Origin: Bradyrhizobium lablabi
GTDB taxonomy: Bacteria; Pseudomonadota; Alphaproteobacteria; Rhizobiales; Xanthobacteraceae
Direction of reading: 5' to 3'
NCBI RefSeq assembly: GCF_018129385.1
Contig: NZ_JAFCLN010000020.1
Coordinates: 1 to 64,000, forward strand
DNA length: 64,000 bases
The stretch's first letter is position 1; every line of letters begins with the position of its first letter. The notes under the pieces were generated by a model. It ran no database searches, was not told the origin of the DNA, and saw only the letters and a program-made list of their open reading frames with translations. The position numbers and the translations under genes were made by a program. Shown here piece by piece: positions 16,897-25,280 of the stretch.

Positions 16897-17649
16897 TCAG
16901 GCTGCTGCCTGCGAGCGGCGGAACCATTCATCGAAGCCGATGCGGCCGAGGCGCGCCTCGCCGAGCGGCACGAGCGAATGCTCGACAACCTGGCTGCCCC
17001 AGTATCCGGCCTCGGGGTCGCTCACGACCTCGCGGCGGTCGCCAACCGCCTTGAGATAGCGGGCGATGATGTCGTTGAACGCCGCCCGTTCCGGGCCGGC
17101 GATTTCCACGATGCCGTTTCGCGGCACCGCGAGTGCCACATCCGCAACCATCGCGGCAACGTCGTCCGATGCGATCGGCTGGAACAGGATCGGCGGGATC
17201 CTGACCTTGTTGCCATCCGCACTTGAATCGGCGATGCCGCGGAGGAATTCCATGAACTGGGTCGAGCGGACGATGGTGTATGGGATGCCGGAGCTCTCGA
17301 TCAGTTTCTCCTGGGCAACCTTGGCGCGGAAATAGCCATTGTCGGTCCGGTCGATCGCGACGATTGACAGTGCGACATGATGCCGGACGTTCGCTGCGGC
17401 TTCCGCCGCGAGCAGGTTGCGGCCCGAGGTCTCGAAGAATTCCAGCACCGCCTTGTCGTCAAACGAGGGCGAATTTGCGAGGTCGATCACCACCTGCGCG
17501 CCCGCCATGGCCTGCTTGAGGCCTTCGCCGGTGATGGTGTTGATTCCGCTTTGAGGCGAAGCGGCCACGACCTCGTGACCTCCCTGGCGCAAAATGGCGA
17601 CGGTCTTCGAGCCGATCAGGCCCGTGCCACCGATCACGACGATCTTCAT
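16897..17649 (-). CDS. NAD(P)-binding NmrA/SDR-type protein
   Basis: The 250-aa atypical short-chain dehydrogenase has the N-terminal Rossmann motif IVVIGGTGLIGSK (GGTGLIG, about 7-13). The catalytic Tyr-x3-Lys is not at the usual place (GYFRAKVAQEKLIESSGIPY retains a YFRAK), and PYTIVRSTQFMEF is the NmrA-like substrate region. Members act as redox sensors or quinone/nucleoside-sugar reductases. ATG at 17649 follows a GGAGGATCAC ribosome site. It precedes the cupin gene on the same strand. Confidence 0.88.
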   Translation of the reverse strand: MKIVVIGGTGLIGSKTVAILRQGGHEVVAASPQSGINTITGEGLKQAMAGAQVVIDLANSPSFDDKAVLEFFETSGRNLLAAEAAANVRHHVALSIVAIDRTDNGYFRAKVAQEKLIESSGIPYTIVRSTQFMEFLRGIADSSADGNKVRIPPILFQPIASDDVAAMVADVALAVPRNGIVEIAGPERAAFNDIIARYLKAVGDRREVVSDPEAGYWGSQVVEHSLVPLGEARLGRIGFDEWFRRSQAAA

Positions 17650-18018
17650 GGTGATCCTCCGTTGTCGTTAGTCGCGCTTGGATTCCGGGTTGCTTGCAGC
17701 CATCGTCATCAGCACCCGATCATCGTCTTACGATCGCTGCTATGACGGGCGAGGAGCCTGTGGACGCAGCATCGCCCGCCGCTCAACGACAATACCACAG
17801 GGTGCCGCGTGCCATACTATTCCAAGGTACAGGTCGAACTACGCGCCGAAGCCGTGAAACCTTACAGGTCGTATGGTTCCACCACGGGCGTTTGCCGTCG
17901 TTGTTGCGAGCACAGGTGAGGCAACGCCTCGTCGCGATCGCCTGCATCCCCGAAGGGAGGCGCGATGGCGGTAATTTCTTGAGTCTCGTTCGAGGGCTTT
18001 CTCGATGCCGTCTTAATA
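17650..18018. other. Intergenic, no gene identified
   Basis: About 370 bases between the NmrA-type gene and the tRNA. An open frame crosses it but runs into the antisense of the tRNA and has no supporting motif or ribosome site. Confidence 0.5.
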
Positions 18019-18108
18019 TGGCGGAGAGGGAGGGATTCGAACCCCCGATAGGCTTGCACCTATGCCGCATTTCGAGTGCGGTGCATTCAACCACTCTGCC
18101 ACCTCTCC
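18019..18108 (-). tRNA. tRNA-Ser (anticodon CGA)
   Basis: Reading the minus strand, the 7-bp acceptor stem GGAGAGG/CCTCTCC, a D-loop with AGAGTGGTTGAATGC, an anticodon stem CCGCA/TGCGG with loop CTCGAAA (anticodon CGA, reading UCG), a long class II variable arm and T-loop GGTTCGAATCC are all visible. The discriminator is G and a CCA end is encoded (18019-18021). Length is 90 nt, normal for tRNA-Ser. Confidence 0.97.
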
Positions 18109-18235
18109 AGGCGCCAAAAGCGGGTGATTCACCCCGCCTCGCGGTCGGCCGTGTTCTAGGCGAGGATGGCGGGCCACACAAGGCGCGGGCGAATAATTTC
18201 GTGCCGGCGGGCGCGCAAAAATGGGAGCAAAAACA

Positions 18236-19099
18236 ATGGAGCATCTGACGGTCCGGGCCAATGGCGCGGCGTTCCATGTGGCGACGATCGGACAAGGCGG
18301 GCCGCTGCTCCTGCTGCACGGCTGGCCGGAATTCTGGCTGACCTGGGAGCCGGTGATGGAACGGCTGGCCTCCCGCTTCACCCTTTATGCGCCCGACCTG
18401 CGCGGCTTTGGCGACAGCGACAAGCCGGCCGGCCCCTTCGGCCCGGACCAGCAGGCCGCCGACATGCTGGCGCTGATGGACGCGCTTGGCCTCGAGCAGG
18501 CCGGCATCGTCGGCCATGACGTCGGCGGCGCGCTGATGCAGCCGCTGGCCCGCAACGCGCCGGAGCGCATCGCCGGACTCTTTTTCTTCGACTTCGTCTA
18601 TCCCGGCATCGGACCGCGGATGGCGGAGCCGGAGCGGCTCAATAATATCTGGTACCAGTCGTTCCATCAGATGGAGATGGCCCCTGCCCTTGTCGGCGCG
18701 ACGCGCGAGAGTTGCCGCAGCTATGTCTCGCACTTCCTCAAGCAGTGGTCGCATCGCAAGGATGCGTTCGACGACGTCGTGGAAGCCTTCACCGACAACT
18801 TTCTCAAGCCGGGCAATCTTGCCGGCGGCTTTGCGCATTACCGCGCGGCGCATGCCGGCCGCGTGAAGATGATGAAGGGCGAGGCGCCATCGCTTCCGCC
18901 GATTTCGGTGCCGACCTGCATCCGCTGGGCCGAGCACGATCCGCTGTTTCCCTATGCATGGACTGATCGGCTGGGCGAGACGTTTACCAATCTCGATCTG
19001 GCGATGTTTGCTGGCGTCGGGCATTTCCCGCATCGCGAGGATCCGGATCGCGCGAGCGGCGAGATCGCGGATTTCTTCGAGCGCATCGGCTGGCGTTGA
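18236..19099 (+). CDS. Alpha/beta hydrolase, epoxide hydrolase / haloalkane dehalogenase type
   Basis: The 287-aa protein has the oxyanion-hole motif LLHGWPEFW, a nucleophile elbow VGHDVGGALMQ with Asp instead of Ser, an acidic residue in RWAEHDPLFPY and the catalytic His in GVGHFPHREDPD. An Asp nucleophile marks epoxide hydrolases, haloalkane and fluoroacetate dehalogenases. Which of these it is cannot be decided by eye. The ATG at 18236 follows GGGAG with 8-base spacing; an ATG at 18221 is in frame but lacks a site. It is cytoplasmic, with no signal peptide, and is monocistronic. Confidence 0.88.
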   Translation: MEHLTVRANGAAFHVATIGQGGPLLLLHGWPEFWLTWEPVMERLASRFTLYAPDLRGFGDSDKPAGPFGPDQQAADMLALMDALGLEQAGIVGHDVGGALMQPLARNAPERIAGLFFFDFVYPGIGPRMAEPERLNNIWYQSFHQMEMAPALVGATRESCRSYVSHFLKQWSHRKDAFDDVVEAFTDNFLKPGNLAGGFAHYRAAHAGRVKMMKGEAPSLPPISVPTCIRWAEHDPLFPYAWTDRLGETFTNLDLAMFAGVGHFPHREDPDRASGEIADFFERIGWR

Positions 19100-19407
19100 C
19101 GAGCAATGGTGGGGCCGCCGGACGCGACAAAAACCGGCGGCCCCGTGCCGCTTCATTAAAATCCTGGCCGGGAAGTGCGGCTTCGCCGGTCAGCCGGAGC
19201 GACGCGGCGACCGTAGCGGGGCGCGCAGAATCGGCAACGCGAAGTGATTTTTAACCTAACCGGTCAAGGTTACCCGGGGACCTGAGCGCGATAGCGTTTA
19301 CGCACGCAATCTTGATTGAGACATGGGGATTTCGGGACTGAGAGAACAAGATTGAATCCTTAGTTGGCAGTTCAGACCGATCTGGCTGCTGCGAAGGTGA
19401 GGATTCC
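19100..19407. other. Intergenic with strong hairpin (19111-19144)
   Basis: GGGGCCGCCGG (19111-19121) pairs with CCGGCGGCCCC (19134-19144) around an A-rich 12-base loop, right after the hydrolase gene. It lacks a U-tract, so it may be a factor-dependent terminator or mRNA 3' stabiliser. No gene is seen in the remainder. Confidence 0.5.
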
Positions 19408-20517
19408 ATGACTGACGAGGCTCGTTCGCTCTCCCGAGATCGCAAGCCCGCAGGCGGCGAGCCGGACGCCAGGCGCCGCACGCTGCTCGGATTGCCGTTT
19501 CTCGCACCGCTGGCTTCCTTGCTACCGTTCGGCGCGGCCGCCTTTGTCCCGCTTCGCGCGGCTGCCGGCACACAAGTGTCCAATTCATACACGGAGCCGC
19601 TCGGCACGAGCCTGGAGGGCTGGCCGTATCCTGGTCCCGTGCAATTCCTGCCGCTGACCATGCACGGCCAACAGGTCCGGATGGCCTACATGGATTTCAG
19701 CCCGACGGCTCCCGCCAACGGCCGCAGCGTCATGCTTCTGCACGGCAAGAACTTTGACAGTTCGTACTGGACCGGCCCGATCGGCTGGCTGCGGGGAAGC
19801 GGGTTTCGCGTGGTCGTTCCCGACCAGATCGGCTTCAACAAATCGTCCAAGCCCGATCTGCACTATACGTTCGAGGCGCTCGCCGCCAACACGATGGCGC
19901 TCGCTGACGCGCTGTCGCTGAGCAACCTTTCGATCATCGGCCATTCGACGGGCGGCATGCTCGCGGTGCGGCTGGCCAGCATTTATCCGGAACGCATCCG
20001 GCAACTCGTGCTCGAGGATCCGATCGGCCTCGTCGACTACCGGGATTTCGTGCCGCCGCAGACCACCGAAACGCTGGAACAGGCGGAGCGCCGCTACACG
20101 GCCGAAACATATCGCGCCTTCGTCGCGCGTTATTTCCCGATTCTCCCGCCGGCGGAATACGAGCCGTTCGTGGAATGGCGAATGCGGGTCGCGCTGTCGG
20201 GCGAGTATCAACGTTTCGTCCGCGCGACCGCGCTGACCTATCAGATGATCTATCACGGACCGGTGCGCGAGCTGTTCAAAAGTCTCAAGCCGCCCGTCTT
20301 GCTGCTTGCCGGCGAGCACGACCGCACCACGCCGCTGTCCGCCTATGCTCCGCCGGAGGTTCGTGAGGCAATACCGACGCTGGTGGCGGCTGCCCGGGAG
20401 GTCGCGAAAGAGATCCCGCGCGGCCAGCTCGTGGAATTTCCGGGAGCCGGCCATGTTCCGCATCTGGAAGCAGCCGCGCTCTTTCAAACTGCCGTCCTGA
20501 ATTTTCTCAGGAGTTGA
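19408..20517 (+). CDS. Exported alpha/beta hydrolase (Ser nucleophile)
   Basis: The 369-aa protein has a basic N-region with DARRRTLLGLPFLAPLASLL, which resembles a Tat or long Sec signal (about 20-53). The catalytic domain shows the oxyanion motif MLLHGKNFDSSYW, nucleophile elbow IIGHSTGGMLAVR, an acid in LLAGEHDRTTPL and His in GAGHVPHLEAA. It is an esterase/lipase-like hydrolase of unknown substrate. AAGGTGAGGA precedes the ATG at 19408. Convergent with the ROK gene, only 7 bases apart, and apparently unlinked functionally to the cytoplasmic hydrolase upstream. Confidence 0.87.
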   Translation: MTDEARSLSRDRKPAGGEPDARRRTLLGLPFLAPLASLLPFGAAAFVPLRAAAGTQVSNSYTEPLGTSLEGWPYPGPVQFLPLTMHGQQVRMAYMDFSPTAPANGRSVMLLHGKNFDSSYWTGPIGWLRGSGFRVVVPDQIGFNKSSKPDLHYTFEALAANTMALADALSLSNLSIIGHSTGGMLAVRLASIYPERIRQLVLEDPIGLVDYRDFVPPQTTETLEQAERRYTAETYRAFVARYFPILPPAEYEPFVEWRMRVALSGEYQRFVRATALTYQMIYHGPVRELFKSLKPPVLLLAGEHDRTTPLSAYAPPEVREAIPTLVAAAREVAKEIPRGQLVEFPGAGHVPHLEAAALFQTAVLNFLRS

Positions 20518-20524
20518 GAATCCG

Positions 20525-21640
20525 CTAGTCCTTGCCTTTCTTCGCCTTCTTGCCGTTCTTGTCCTCGCCCTTGTCCTTGCCGTTGTTCTTCCGGTTGGTG
20601 AAGCGCGCATTGCCAAGCCCGGTGCCGATGGTCAGCACGCCCCACCGGTCGACGTCCTGCATGAACGGCACTTCCGACAGGCCCTGCACCACGCCGTCAT
20701 TGTGCATGACGACCGCGGTGTCATGGTCGCCGATTTGCGGAATGCCCTCGATCAGGCTCGCCGGAAGGTTGAATTTGCTGCTCTCCCAATTGCCCGGCAG
20801 GTTTTGCGCGCCCTTTTCGATCGAGCCGTCTTCATTGATGACACCGGGGCAGGAGACGCCGATGAACGGCGCGAGCTTCAGTCCTTCCGCTTCTGCTTCC
20901 GTGATTAACGCCTTCAACATCTTGACCAGCCGTTTCACCGCACCTTCGCGCGTCGGCTCCTCATCGGCATGACGCCACAGTTCCGACTTCCACACCTCCG
21001 CCTTCGAAAGATCCTTGGCCTTCTTCCAGTTGGTTTCGACCACACCGCAGCGGATATTGGTGCCGCCGATATCGACGGCCAGAATGCTGTCATGCGCCTC
21101 GAAGATCCATGAGGGGGCCAGGTGGAGCGTGCCGATCAGCCCGGCATCGTCGGGGTGGAAGCGGATCGGCACCAGATCGACCTTGAATTCGTCGTCGCGG
21201 AGGATGATCTCGGTGCGGGCGATCGCAAGTTCGCCGAGCCGGCTTTCGCGAAAACCGCCGCCGACGATGATGCGCTCGGTCTTCGCCCAGGCCTTGGTCT
21301 TGAGGAAGCGCCGCGTCACATAGGCGAGCTCCTGCGCAAATTCCTCGATCGCGCTGTGCAGCACCGCGGAGGCCTCGACGTCGTCGCCGACCAGAACCGC
21401 ATCCAGCACCTTCTTGCTGATCTTGTCCGAAGGTTCGTCGCCAAACGGGTCTTCGCCCGCCTTGCGCATCGGCTTTCGCCATTTCTCGAAAATCTCGCGA
21501 AACGCACCCTTGCTCGCGCGATCGCCCAAAAAGCCGTCTTCATCCTTTAATTCGATGTTGAAGCTGTCGATCTCGACCGACGGCAGGCGGGATGAGCCGT
21601 GCCCGGCAATCCCGGTGGTGGTAATGACGTCCTCAGCCAT
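20525..21640 (-). CDS. ROK-family sugar kinase-like protein with permuted domain order
   Basis: A 371-aa ASKHA-fold protein. Residues 74-176 look like the usual C-terminal half of ROK kinases: an alpha-helical stretch, ERIIVGGGFRESRLGELAIA (122-141) and the terminal AGLIGTLHLAP (166-176). Only after that comes the usual N-terminal half: ILAVDIGGTNIRCGVVE (186-202), GVSCPGVINEDGSI (261-274), the catalytic-Asp region HNDGVVQGLSE (313-323) and LTIGTGLG (336-343). The zinc motif CxCG of typical ROK proteins is not seen. The tail (350-371) is Lys/Gly/Asn-rich. ATG at 21640 follows AAGGGAA. A glucokinase-like activity is plausible because all phosphate and adenosine motifs are present. Confidence 0.82.
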   Translation of the reverse strand: MAEDVITTTGIAGHGSSRLPSVEIDSFNIELKDEDGFLGDRASKGAFREIFEKWRKPMRKAGEDPFGDEPSDKISKKVLDAVLVGDDVEASAVLHSAIEEFAQELAYVTRRFLKTKAWAKTERIIVGGGFRESRLGELAIARTEIILRDDEFKVDLVPIRFHPDDAGLIGTLHLAPSWIFEAHDSILAVDIGGTNIRCGVVETNWKKAKDLSKAEVWKSELWRHADEEPTREGAVKRLVKMLKALITEAEAEGLKLAPFIGVSCPGVINEDGSIEKGAQNLPGNWESSKFNLPASLIEGIPQIGDHDTAVVMHNDGVVQGLSEVPFMQDVDRWGVLTIGTGLGNARFTNRKNNGKDKGEDKNGKKAKKGKD

Positions 21641-21989
21641 GATTTCCCTTGGGCCCCTGACGATGCTGCGGGACAACGGCAGCGGAACCCATTGGTTTCA
21701 CCGGTCCGTTACGGCGGCCGCCGCACCGCTAGAACACCGAAATCGTGCCAAATCCCTCATATTTGGCGGTTTTTCGACCCCGTTTGCCTTGACTTAAGCC
21801 CTTAAGCCGCTATAAAGCCCGCCATCCGGCGCGGGATTTCCTGCGCTGTTTGTTTTTGCGCGAAATCTGAGGGGATTAGTCCCCGATCGCGCGAGACACG
21901 TACCCATAACGACTGAACAAAAAGCCGACCCGGACGCCGCCTTGATGGTCGCCGTCCGAGGCCGGGATCGAACACGAAGGAATTCAACG
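21641..21989. other. Intergenic region upstream of rplU
   Basis: Holds the rplU-rpmA promoter (21789-21816) and a 5' leader of about 170 bases containing several small GC-rich inverted repeats. No gene is seen. Confidence 0.55.
21789..21816 (+). promoter_or_regulatory. Sigma-70-type promoter for rplU-rpmA
   Basis: TTGACT (21789-21794), a 16-base spacer and TATAAA (21811-21816) closely match housekeeping -35/-10 boxes. It is the only good match I see in this intergenic region and faces the ribosomal protein genes. Confidence 0.65.
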
Positions 21990-22490
21990 ATGTTCGCAGT
22001 CATCAAGACCGGCGGCCGGCAATACCGCGTCGTCCCGAATGATGTGCTCGAGATAGGCAAGATCGCCGGCGATGTCGGTACGATCGTGCAGCTTGGTGAA
22101 GTGCTGGTTGTCGGCGGTGATACGCCGGTGCTGGGCACCCCGACGGTGGCAGGCGCTTCCGTTGCGGCCGAAGTGCTGGACCACAAGCGCGGACCGAAGG
22201 TGATCGCCTTCAAGAAGCGCCGTCGCAAGAATTCGCGCCGCAAGCGCGGATACCGCGACGAGATCACGGTGCTGCGTGTCACCGAGATTTTGACCGACAA
22301 CGCGAAGCCGACCATCGGCCCGCGTCCGAAGAAGGAAAAGGTGGCCCCCGCGCCGACCGATGACGGCGACGACGAGGCGCCGAAGACGGCCAGGACGAAG
22401 GCCCCCGCCAAGAAGACAGTTGCCAAGGCGGCGGCAAAGAAGGCTCCGGCCAAGAAGGCCGCGGCAAAGGGCAAAAGCGACAAGAAGTGA
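21990..22490 (+). CDS. rplU: 50S ribosomal protein L21 with Lys/Ala-rich extension
   Basis: The first ~102 residues are canonical L21 (MFAVIKTGGRQYRV ... GPKVIAFKKRRRKNSRRKRG ... EITVLRVTEI), which binds 23S rRNA. The total of 166 aa includes a C-terminal extension of about 60 residues, rich in Lys/Ala/Pro and probably disordered, a known feature of many Hyphomicrobiales L21 proteins. Start ATG at 21990; an in-frame upstream ATG (21942) would add non-homologous residues. It is followed by rpmA in the conserved order. Confidence 0.97.
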   Translation: MFAVIKTGGRQYRVVPNDVLEIGKIAGDVGTIVQLGEVLVVGGDTPVLGTPTVAGASVAAEVLDHKRGPKVIAFKKRRRKNSRRKRGYRDEITVLRVTEILTDNAKPTIGPRPKKEKVAPAPTDDGDDEAPKTARTKAPAKKTVAKAAAKKAPAKKAAAKGKSDKK

Positions 22491-22579
22491 TCGGCTTCGA
22501 TCACAAATTGACGCGTGACAAAAAGTGAAATGATTCCGTCAAGGAATTGAACTAGAGATACGGTAATCGGAGACGGGCC

Positions 22580-22849
22580 ATGGCTCACAAAAAGGCAGGC
22601 GGTTCATCGCGTAACGGACGTGATTCCAAGGGCAAACGCCTTGGCATCAAGGCGTTCGGTGGCGAGCACGTGATCCCCGGTAACATTATCGCGCGTCAGC
22701 GCGGCACCACCTGGCATCCCGGCCTTAATGTCGGCATGGGCACTGACCATACTCTGTTCGCCAAGGTCGAGGGTCGCGTCGAATTCCGTGCCAAAGCCAA
22801 CGGCCGCACCTTTGTATCGGTACTTCCGATCACCGAGGCGGCCGAATAG
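22580..22849 (+). CDS. rpmA: 50S ribosomal protein L27
   Basis: The 89-aa protein begins MAHKKAGGSSRNGRDSKGKR and contains the family signature GNIIARQRGTTWHPG. Its N-terminus reaches toward the peptidyl-transferase centre. There is no N-terminal propeptide. It lies 89 bases after rplU, with GGAGACGGGCC ahead of the ATG. Confidence 0.98.
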   Translation: MAHKKAGGSSRNGRDSKGKRLGIKAFGGEHVIPGNIIARQRGTTWHPGLNVGMGTDHTLFAKVEGRVEFRAKANGRTFVSVLPITEAAE

Positions 22850-22911
22850 ACGGTGGATTACATCAAATCCGCCGGGTCCTGTTTAACCGGCGGAGACTCC
22901 AAAAGGGCTCC

Positions 22912-22944
22912 AAAGGGGAGGCGGGAAACCGGCCTCCCCTTTTC
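22912..22944 (+). terminator. Rho-independent terminator after rpmA
   Basis: AAGGGGAGGC pairs with GCCTCCCCTT around a short GGGAAACCG loop and is followed by TTTC. A second hairpin (TCCGCCGG 22868-22875 with CCGGCGGA 22887-22894) precedes it. Confidence 0.75.
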
Positions 22945-22987
22945 ATTCGTGTTCTGTTTTGACGCGTTGCATCACAGGAGCCGGACG

Positions 22988-23584
22988 ATGCTACAGGATA
23001 TCCCGACACCGACATTGCGCGAGGCGAGTCCTTGCGTCCTCGAGACCGAACGGCTGAGTTTGCGCAAGCCGACGCTCGCGGACGTAAAAGCAATTGCGCG
23101 GCTCGCCAACGATCGCCGCATTGCGGAAAACACCCGCCGCCTGCCGTATCCCTATCTACAGGATCATGCCGTCGAATTCGTCCGCGCCACGGCCGCCGCC
23201 GCGCGCGAGACCGTGTTCCTGATCGAGAACAATCATACCCCGCTCGGCATGGTCGGCATCAGCTGGCTGGACCCGGATGCGCCGGAGCTCGGCTATTGGC
23301 TCGGTGTCGATCATTGGGGCCAGGGCTTTGGCACCGAGGCTGCGCGCGCTGTGATTGACTATTACTTTGAGGAGTATTCGCAGGATCTGCTGTTCTCCGG
23401 CGCGCGGGTCGCCAACCCCTCCTCGCGCAACATTCTGGAAAAGTGCGGCTTCCAGTGGAGCGGTGTCGAGCTGCACCGCTTCGAGGCGCTGGGTTGCTCG
23501 ACCCCGGTCGACTGTTTTCGCCTGTCGCGCGGGGTCTGGTCGTCGCTGAAGAACTGGAGCAGTTCGACACGGCGGGATGGGTAA
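22988..23584 (+). CDS. GNAT acetyltransferase, RimJ/RimL-like
   Basis: The 198-aa protein has LETERLSLRKPTLADVKAIA at its N-terminus, typical of the RimJ/RimL/Acetyltransf_3 group. GYWLGVDHWGQGFGTEAARA is the acetyl-CoA pyrophosphate-binding motif (Q/R-x2-G-x-G/A), and NPSSRNILEKCGF is motif B. It probably acetylates an N-terminus or small amine. The ATG at 22988 follows CAGGAG; the longer open frame upstream crosses the rpmA terminator and was rejected. Confidence 0.88.
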   Translation: MLQDIPTPTLREASPCVLETERLSLRKPTLADVKAIARLANDRRIAENTRRLPYPYLQDHAVEFVRATAAAARETVFLIENNHTPLGMVGISWLDPDAPELGYWLGVDHWGQGFGTEAARAVIDYYFEEYSQDLLFSGARVANPSSRNILEKCGFQWSGVELHRFEALGCSTPVDCFRLSRGVWSSLKNWSSSTRRDG

Positions 23585-23656
23585 CCGATTCGACTGGCAA
23601 AGCGCCAAGCCCGCTGCTGGACCGCTAGCCTGACCGGCTATCCAGCACGCCGCCGC

Positions 23657-23679
23657 CCGCCCGGATTGATTCCGGGCGG
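23657..23679. terminator. Hairpin between convergent genes
   Basis: CCGCCCGGA (23657-23665) and TCCGGGCGG (23671-23679) form a 9-bp stem with loop TTGAT, between the GNAT stop and the minus-strand monooxygenase-like gene stop. No clear U-tract, so function as a bidirectional terminator is likely but unproven. Confidence 0.5.
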
Positions 23680-23689
23680 CCGGCGAATC

Positions 23690-24124
23690 CTAACGATTCT
23701 CGTTCAGCACTTCCATGCGCATGACCGTGACGCCGCCTTCGGACAGCTCAGGCAGCCGGGCCAGCCACGCCTTCACATAGGGCATCGCGTTGTGCGCCTC
23801 GAAGTCTTCCTTATTGGCGAAGACCTCGTAGAAGATGAAGTGGCCGGGCGTTGAACGGTCCTCCTGAAGAAAATAGACGAGGTTCTTCGGGTCGCCGCGC
23901 ACGAGCGCGACAAGCGGCAGCGTGGCCGCGCGCAATTCGCTTTCCTTGCCTGACTTGGCACGAACCTGCGCGACGATCGAATAGGCGCCGTCGGGGATTC
24001 GAGAGTAATCCCTGCCCGGTTTTTCCTGCGCCAATGCAGGCGTCGCCGTCAAAGCAGCGGCAACGAGCCCTGACATGCCGAGCAGGGCAAGACGGTGTTC
24101 GGGCAATTGAGGAGCGGATTTCAT
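23690..24124 (-). CDS. Exported antibiotic-biosynthesis-monooxygenase (ABM) domain protein
   Basis: The 144-aa protein has a signal peptide (about 10-33, ending TPALAQ). A single dimeric ferredoxin-like ABM domain follows: YSIVAQVRAKSGKESELRAA, and FIFYEVFANKEDFEAHNAMPYVK. ABM domains occur in monooxygenases and isomerases with no prosthetic group. Export to the periplasm is less usual. It lies 13 bases downstream of the VOC-protein gene, forming a two-gene operon of small exported barrel-like proteins. Confidence 0.85.
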   Translation of the reverse strand: MKSAPQLPEHRLALLGMSGLVAAALTATPALAQEKPGRDYSRIPDGAYSIVAQVRAKSGKESELRAATLPLVALVRGDPKNLVYFLQEDRSTPGHFIFYEVFANKEDFEAHNAMPYVKAWLARLPELSEGGVTVMRMEVLNENR

Positions 24125-24137
24125 CGCTTGCGCCTCG

Positions 24138-24989
24138 TCACCTGGCGCTCGCCATCTGCCGACGCGCGCTCAACGCCTCGTCGAAGGTTTTCTTCACCGG
24201 TCCAAGCGCTTGCACGAATTCGAGCTGTTCGCCCTCCGGGCCCTTGCAGTAGATCAGCGACCAGCCGTTGGATTTTCCCGCGGTGATCCGGTTGGTGTTC
24301 GCCGAGATCGGCGCCGCCAGTCGATCCTGTTCCGTGGTGACGGTGACCGTGCGGTTGGCCCGAACCTGGGTCATGCCGCGGCGCGCCGACTCGGCTTCGA
24401 GATCCCTGATGAACTCATTGAAGTCGACATCGTCGCGAATGTGGAAGCAGATGTGCATCGAGCGCGGAAAGGCCGGGCTCATGTGATCGTGCGGTTCGGC
24501 GAAACTGTCTCCGGTGCCGGGCGGCTGACTGGCGTCGCGATATTGCAGCAATTCGATCACGACATTGTCGAACTGCACGAACCGGACATCGAGCCGCTGC
24601 GCGCCGCTCCTGAGGTCGGGCACGCCGATGGTGCGCGGATTGACACGCCGCTTGCGGGCCTCGATCTCCTGATCGGTGAGCAGCGTGTTGTGGATGGTTT
24701 CGCCCTGGAAGTCGCCGTCGCGCATCACTTCGGTGCCGCCGAGCACTTCCGTATAGAATTCGAACGCACGATCCATGTTCTGCACCGTTACGCCGAAATG
24801 CTGGACGCCCTGTAGGCGCGCGCCGAGAGAGCTTTTGTTTCGGGACACCGCCGGGGCGTTGCCGGTGGTCTGCGCGGACGCGGGGGCTGCGCCCGCCACC
24901 GCCATGCCGGCAACCAGAGCGGCGCCAGCGGCGTGCAGCACGTCCCTGCGGTCCAGGTTCACGGAATCCTTCGGTTCGTCTCGATTCAT
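24138..24989 (-). CDS. Tat-exported VOC-fold (glyoxalase/dioxygenase-like) protein
   Basis: The 283-aa protein starts with NLDRRDVLHAAGAALVAGMA, a Tat-like signal (R-R followed by a hydrophobic core) cut near ASAQ (about 40). Two VOC modules follow: the first begins GVQHFGVTVQNMDRAFEFYT (metal-ligand His in QHFGV), the second around MHICFHIRDDVDFNEFI, with a last Glu in GEQLEFVQ. The family includes glyoxalase I, extradiol dioxygenases and resistance proteins. Adjacent to the ABM protein gene in the same transcription unit. Substrate unknown. Confidence 0.83.
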   Translation of the reverse strand: MNRDEPKDSVNLDRRDVLHAAGAALVAGMAVAGAAPASAQTTGNAPAVSRNKSSLGARLQGVQHFGVTVQNMDRAFEFYTEVLGGTEVMRDGDFQGETIHNTLLTDQEIEARKRRVNPRTIGVPDLRSGAQRLDVRFVQFDNVVIELLQYRDASQPPGTGDSFAEPHDHMSPAFPRSMHICFHIRDDVDFNEFIRDLEAESARRGMTQVRANRTVTVTTEQDRLAAPISANTNRITAGKSNGWSLIYCKGPEGEQLEFVQALGPVKKTFDEALSARRQMASAR

Positions 24990-25280
24990 TTTTTCTCACT
25001 CCTGTTCAGCGATTGAAACCCCGCCCGCATGTTGCAGGCTAATCGCTTCGACAGGCGACTGATGTAAAACGGTGTTAATTCTTATGCAGCCGCACGAGAC
25101 TGTTGAACGCGTGGCGAACGCGTTGCGTGAGTTACAGTTACGGAGACGGAACGTCGCAGGATGAAGAAGGGCGCTGCCAGCCTGATCGGCAGCGCGAGCA
25201 CTGCTGGAAGCGTCGATGCCCGTTGGGAGCCCGGCACGATCCAATCGGGCGATACTGAAAACGTCCAATCGAACGCAGCA

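Noticed and set aside
17694..18248. Open frame containing EGFEPPIGLHLCRIS over the tRNA region
   Set aside because: This peptide is the translation of the antisense of tRNA-Ser, a known source of false genes.
17783..19156. 457-codon minus-strand frame
   Set aside because: Shadow of the plus-strand hydrolase gene and tRNA; no motif.
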